Source of the DNA: Bacillota bacterium
GTDB taxonomy: Bacteria > Bacillota > Sulfobacillia > JAJZYS01 > JAJYTV01
DNA length: 16,958 nt
Reading direction: 5' to 3'
Assembly: GCA_021786135.1 (NCBI GenBank)
Contig: JAJYNV010000331.1
Span: 1-16,958, forward strand
In this document: positions 15,646 to 16,958 of the stretch, piece by piece
Numbering within the stretch: position 1 is the stretch's first letter
Layout of the letters: every line of letters begins with the position of its first letter
Position numbers and translations under genes: made by a program
Notes under the pieces: model-generated
The model's database searches: none
What the model was told of the DNA's origin: nothing
What the model saw: the letters and a program-made list of their open reading frames with translations, nothing else

Positions 15646-16503
15646 TCAGCCGAGCGCCATGCTGCCCGTCAGCACCGTGACAGCCTCTCCGCCGACGCGC
15701 ACGGAGCTGCCCATCGGCGCCACCTCGACATGGATGAGACCCGGTCGCCCCACGGTCCAGCCCTGCTCGAAGACGTGGCGCCCCGGCGCGAGCCGACCCG
15801 CGCGCACCAGATAGGCACCGAGGGCTCCGCTGGCGGTTCCTGTATGGGGATCCTCCGGTACGCCCGCAGCCGGGGAGAAATCCCGCGTGTGCAGGCTGCT
15901 TTGCGGCAGTTGCGTCGGACGGCAGAAGAGGTGCGTCGAAACGATGCCGCGGCTCCCGTTGTGCTGGGCGAGGAGCCGCATGTCCGGCTTCGCTCGGCGT
16001 AGCGCGTCGAGGCCCTGCACCGGGACGAGGAGATCCCAGAGCCCCGTATAGGCGATGCCGATCGGCGTTGACGGATCGAGGTCGTCCGGCCCGAGGCCGA
16101 GGATCGCGCAGAGCTCCTCGGCAGGCAGATCGGAGTTCCTGAAGCGCGGCGTGTCCTGTCGCATCCACTGCATGTCGTCGCCCGCCTCGAGCTCGAGCAC
16201 GCCGACGTTCGTCTCGGCGCGCACGGCTCCCGTCAGTCGCCCCTCCTCGTGCAAGGCATGCAGCGCGGCGATGGTGGCGTGACCGCACAGGTCGACTTCC
16301 TGGGCCGGCGTGAAGTAGCGAAGGCGCAGGTCGGCCTCCTGCGACGGCAGGACGAACGCCGTCTCCGAACAGTTCATCTCCTTGGCGATCGCCTGCATCT
16401 CCTGCGCCGAGAGTCCCTCGGCGGCCGTGACAACGCCAGCCGGGTTGCCCGCGAAGGGGCTCTTGGTGAACGCATCCACCTGCTTGATTCGAATCGTCCT
16501 CAT
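15646..16503 (-). CDS. PhzF-family isomerase/epimerase-like protein
   Basis: This 285-residue protein has the PhzF two-domain (diaminopimelate-epimerase-like) fold. Motifs are AFTKSPFAGNPAGVV (11-25), SETAFV (46-51) with E47 at the position of the catalytic Glu of PhzF, FTPAQEVDLCGHATIAAL (64-81) and EDPHTGTASGALGAYL (217-232). The catalytic Glu is retained. Most such proteins outside phenazine clusters have no known substrate, and no other phenazine gene is present, so a phenazine role is unlikely. ATG 16501-16503 has GGAGG 7 nt upstream. The frame stays open for another 117 codons upstream, across the Lin0512 gene on the other strand, but that part has no homology. An 8-bp inverted repeat lies just before its ribosome site. 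It converges on mmsA and diverges from the Lin0512 gene. Confidence 0.9.
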   Translation of the reverse strand: MRTIRIKQVDAFTKSPFAGNPAGVVTAAEGLSAQEMQAIAKEMNCSETAFVLPSQEADLRLRYFTPAQEVDLCGHATIAALHALHEEGRLTGAVRAETNVGVLELEAGDDMQWMRQDTPRFRNSDLPAEELCAILGLGPDDLDPSTPIGIAYTGLWDLLVPVQGLDALRRAKPDMRLLAQHNGSRGIVSTHLFCRPTQLPQSSLHTRDFSPAAGVPEDPHTGTASGALGAYLVRAGRLAPGRHVFEQGWTVGRPGLIHVEVAPMGSSVRVGGEAVTVLTGSMALG

Positions 16504-16517
16504 CGCACTGCCTCCAA

Positions 16518-16542
16518 GAAGAGATCTCCGCCGCATCTCTTC
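16518..16542. repeat. 8-bp inverted repeat in the PhzF-gene leader
   Basis: GAAGAGAT (16518-16525) and ATCTCTTC (16535-16542) are perfect complements with a 9-bp centre. On the minus strand the repeat ends 3 nt (16517-16515 onward) before the GGAGG ribosome site of the PhzF gene. It could be a repressor operator in the divergent 160-bp gap or an mRNA hairpin that affects translation. I see no clear -10 or -35 in the rest of the gap on either strand. Confidence 0.45.
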
Positions 16543-16662
16543 GCGCCACAGCGACGGCATGCCTTTGCGGTACTCATGGAGGGAGCTTCGCCGCATGTCG
16601 GTGCCACGGTTGCGCCCGTACCCCTGGTGCGGGAGGATGAAAACGACTGGGAGGCGATTTGC

Positions 16663-16958
16663 TTGAAACGCGTGATGTTCATCGAAGTCGGCCAGGGCAT
16701 CGACCTGCACGGGCAGGACGTCTCGTCCGCCTGCGTCCGGGCCTGCCGGAACGCGATCGGTCACAACTCCATGCCAGGCATCCGCAGCGTGCTGCCGGAG
16801 GGCGACATTTTGAGGATGCAGGTGGAAGTCACCCTGGGCGTCCCGGCGGAGCACGCAAAGGTGGATCTCGACGCCGTCCGAAGAGCTTTCCCCTACGGTC
16901 AGGTCAAGGTACAGGTGGTCGCCGGAGGACTGCTCGCGAGCAGCGGCGTCCTAGATCG
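16663..16958 (+). CDS. Lin0512-family conserved protein (3' end cut by the window)
   Basis: The frame runs from TTG 16663 to the last base without a stop, giving at least 98 residues. Recognised stretches are FIEVGQGIDLHGQDV (6-20), RNAIGHNSMPGIRSVLP (29-45) and QVEVTLGVP (53-61), matching the small Lin0512 family of Bacillota and other bacteria, whose function is unknown. Members are roughly 110-120 residues, so little is likely missing. TTG has GGGAGG (16649-16654) 8 nt upstream and gives MKRVMFIEVG. The ATG at 16675 is 20 nt from that site, too far. There is no signal peptide or membrane segment, so it should be cytosolic. It is divergent from the PhzF gene and points out of the window. 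Its relation to the upstream catabolic operon is unknown. Confidence 0.82.
   Translation, partial: MKRVMFIEVGQGIDLHGQDVSSACVRACRNAIGHNSMPGIRSVLPEGDILRMQVEVTLGVPAEHAKVDLDAVRRAFPYGQVKVQVVAGGLLASSGVLD

Noticed and set aside
16504..16854. A 117-codon N-terminal extension of the PhzF gene
   Set aside because: It runs antisense through the Lin0512 gene and has no PhzF homology. A GGAGG site 7 nt before ATG 16503 sets the start.

Overview
The window is chromosomal, GC-rich DNA that reads as ordinary bacterial genome. I see no rRNA, tRNA, CRISPR array, transposase, integrase or phage gene. The gene set points to a high-GC member of the Bacillota (Firmicutes): a YqeG-type HAD phosphatase next to aroE, a Lin0512-family protein, a PucR-type regulator, strong AGGAGG-like ribosome binding sites and many TTG and GTG starts. 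This placement is inference; no marker gene in the window fixes the genus.

Layout. Positions 10-4107 (minus strand) hold a tight shikimate-pathway operon, yqeG-aroE-aroC-aroKB, behind an extended -10 promoter at 4137-4145. Its last gene fuses shikimate kinase to 3-dehydroquinate synthase. Upstream lies a rhomboid protease (minus), divergent from a small unknown membrane protein (plus). That protein converges on and overlaps the 3' end of asnB (minus), and a GNAT acetyltransferase (minus) lies upstream of asnB. Positions 8130-10117 (minus) hold a two-gene ABC exporter (ATPase, then ABC-2 permease). From 10296 on the plus strand come a DEDDy 3'-5' exonuclease, a PucR-type regulator, a class III aminotransferase and a CoA-acylating (methyl)malonate-semialdehyde dehydrogenase. 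A strong hairpin ends this run. A convergent PhzF-family gene (minus) follows, then a divergent Lin0512-family gene cut by the window end.

How the genes work together. AroB, AroE, AroK and AroC supply four of the seven shikimate-pathway steps to chorismate. The aminotransferase and dehydrogenase form a plausible two-step route for an omega-amino acid: beta-alanine to malonate semialdehyde to acetyl-CoA, or 3-aminoisobutyrate to methylmalonate semialdehyde to propionyl-CoA. The PucR-type protein next door is the likely regulator, and an inverted repeat over a candidate promoter at its stop codon is the likely target.

The most notable theme is start-codon use. For many genes the Shine-Dalgarno sequence lies inside or against the longest open frame, so the real start is an internal TTG or GTG. 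Two genes, the ABC ATPase and the aminotransferase, have no ATG, GTG or TTG at a position that would keep their conserved N-termini. In both, a strong Shine-Dalgarno sequence sits 7-8 nt before CTG and ACG respectively. No gene-free stretch exceeds 300 bases. The larger gaps (7330-7517, 10118-10295, 16504-16662) hold only the regulatory candidates listed.
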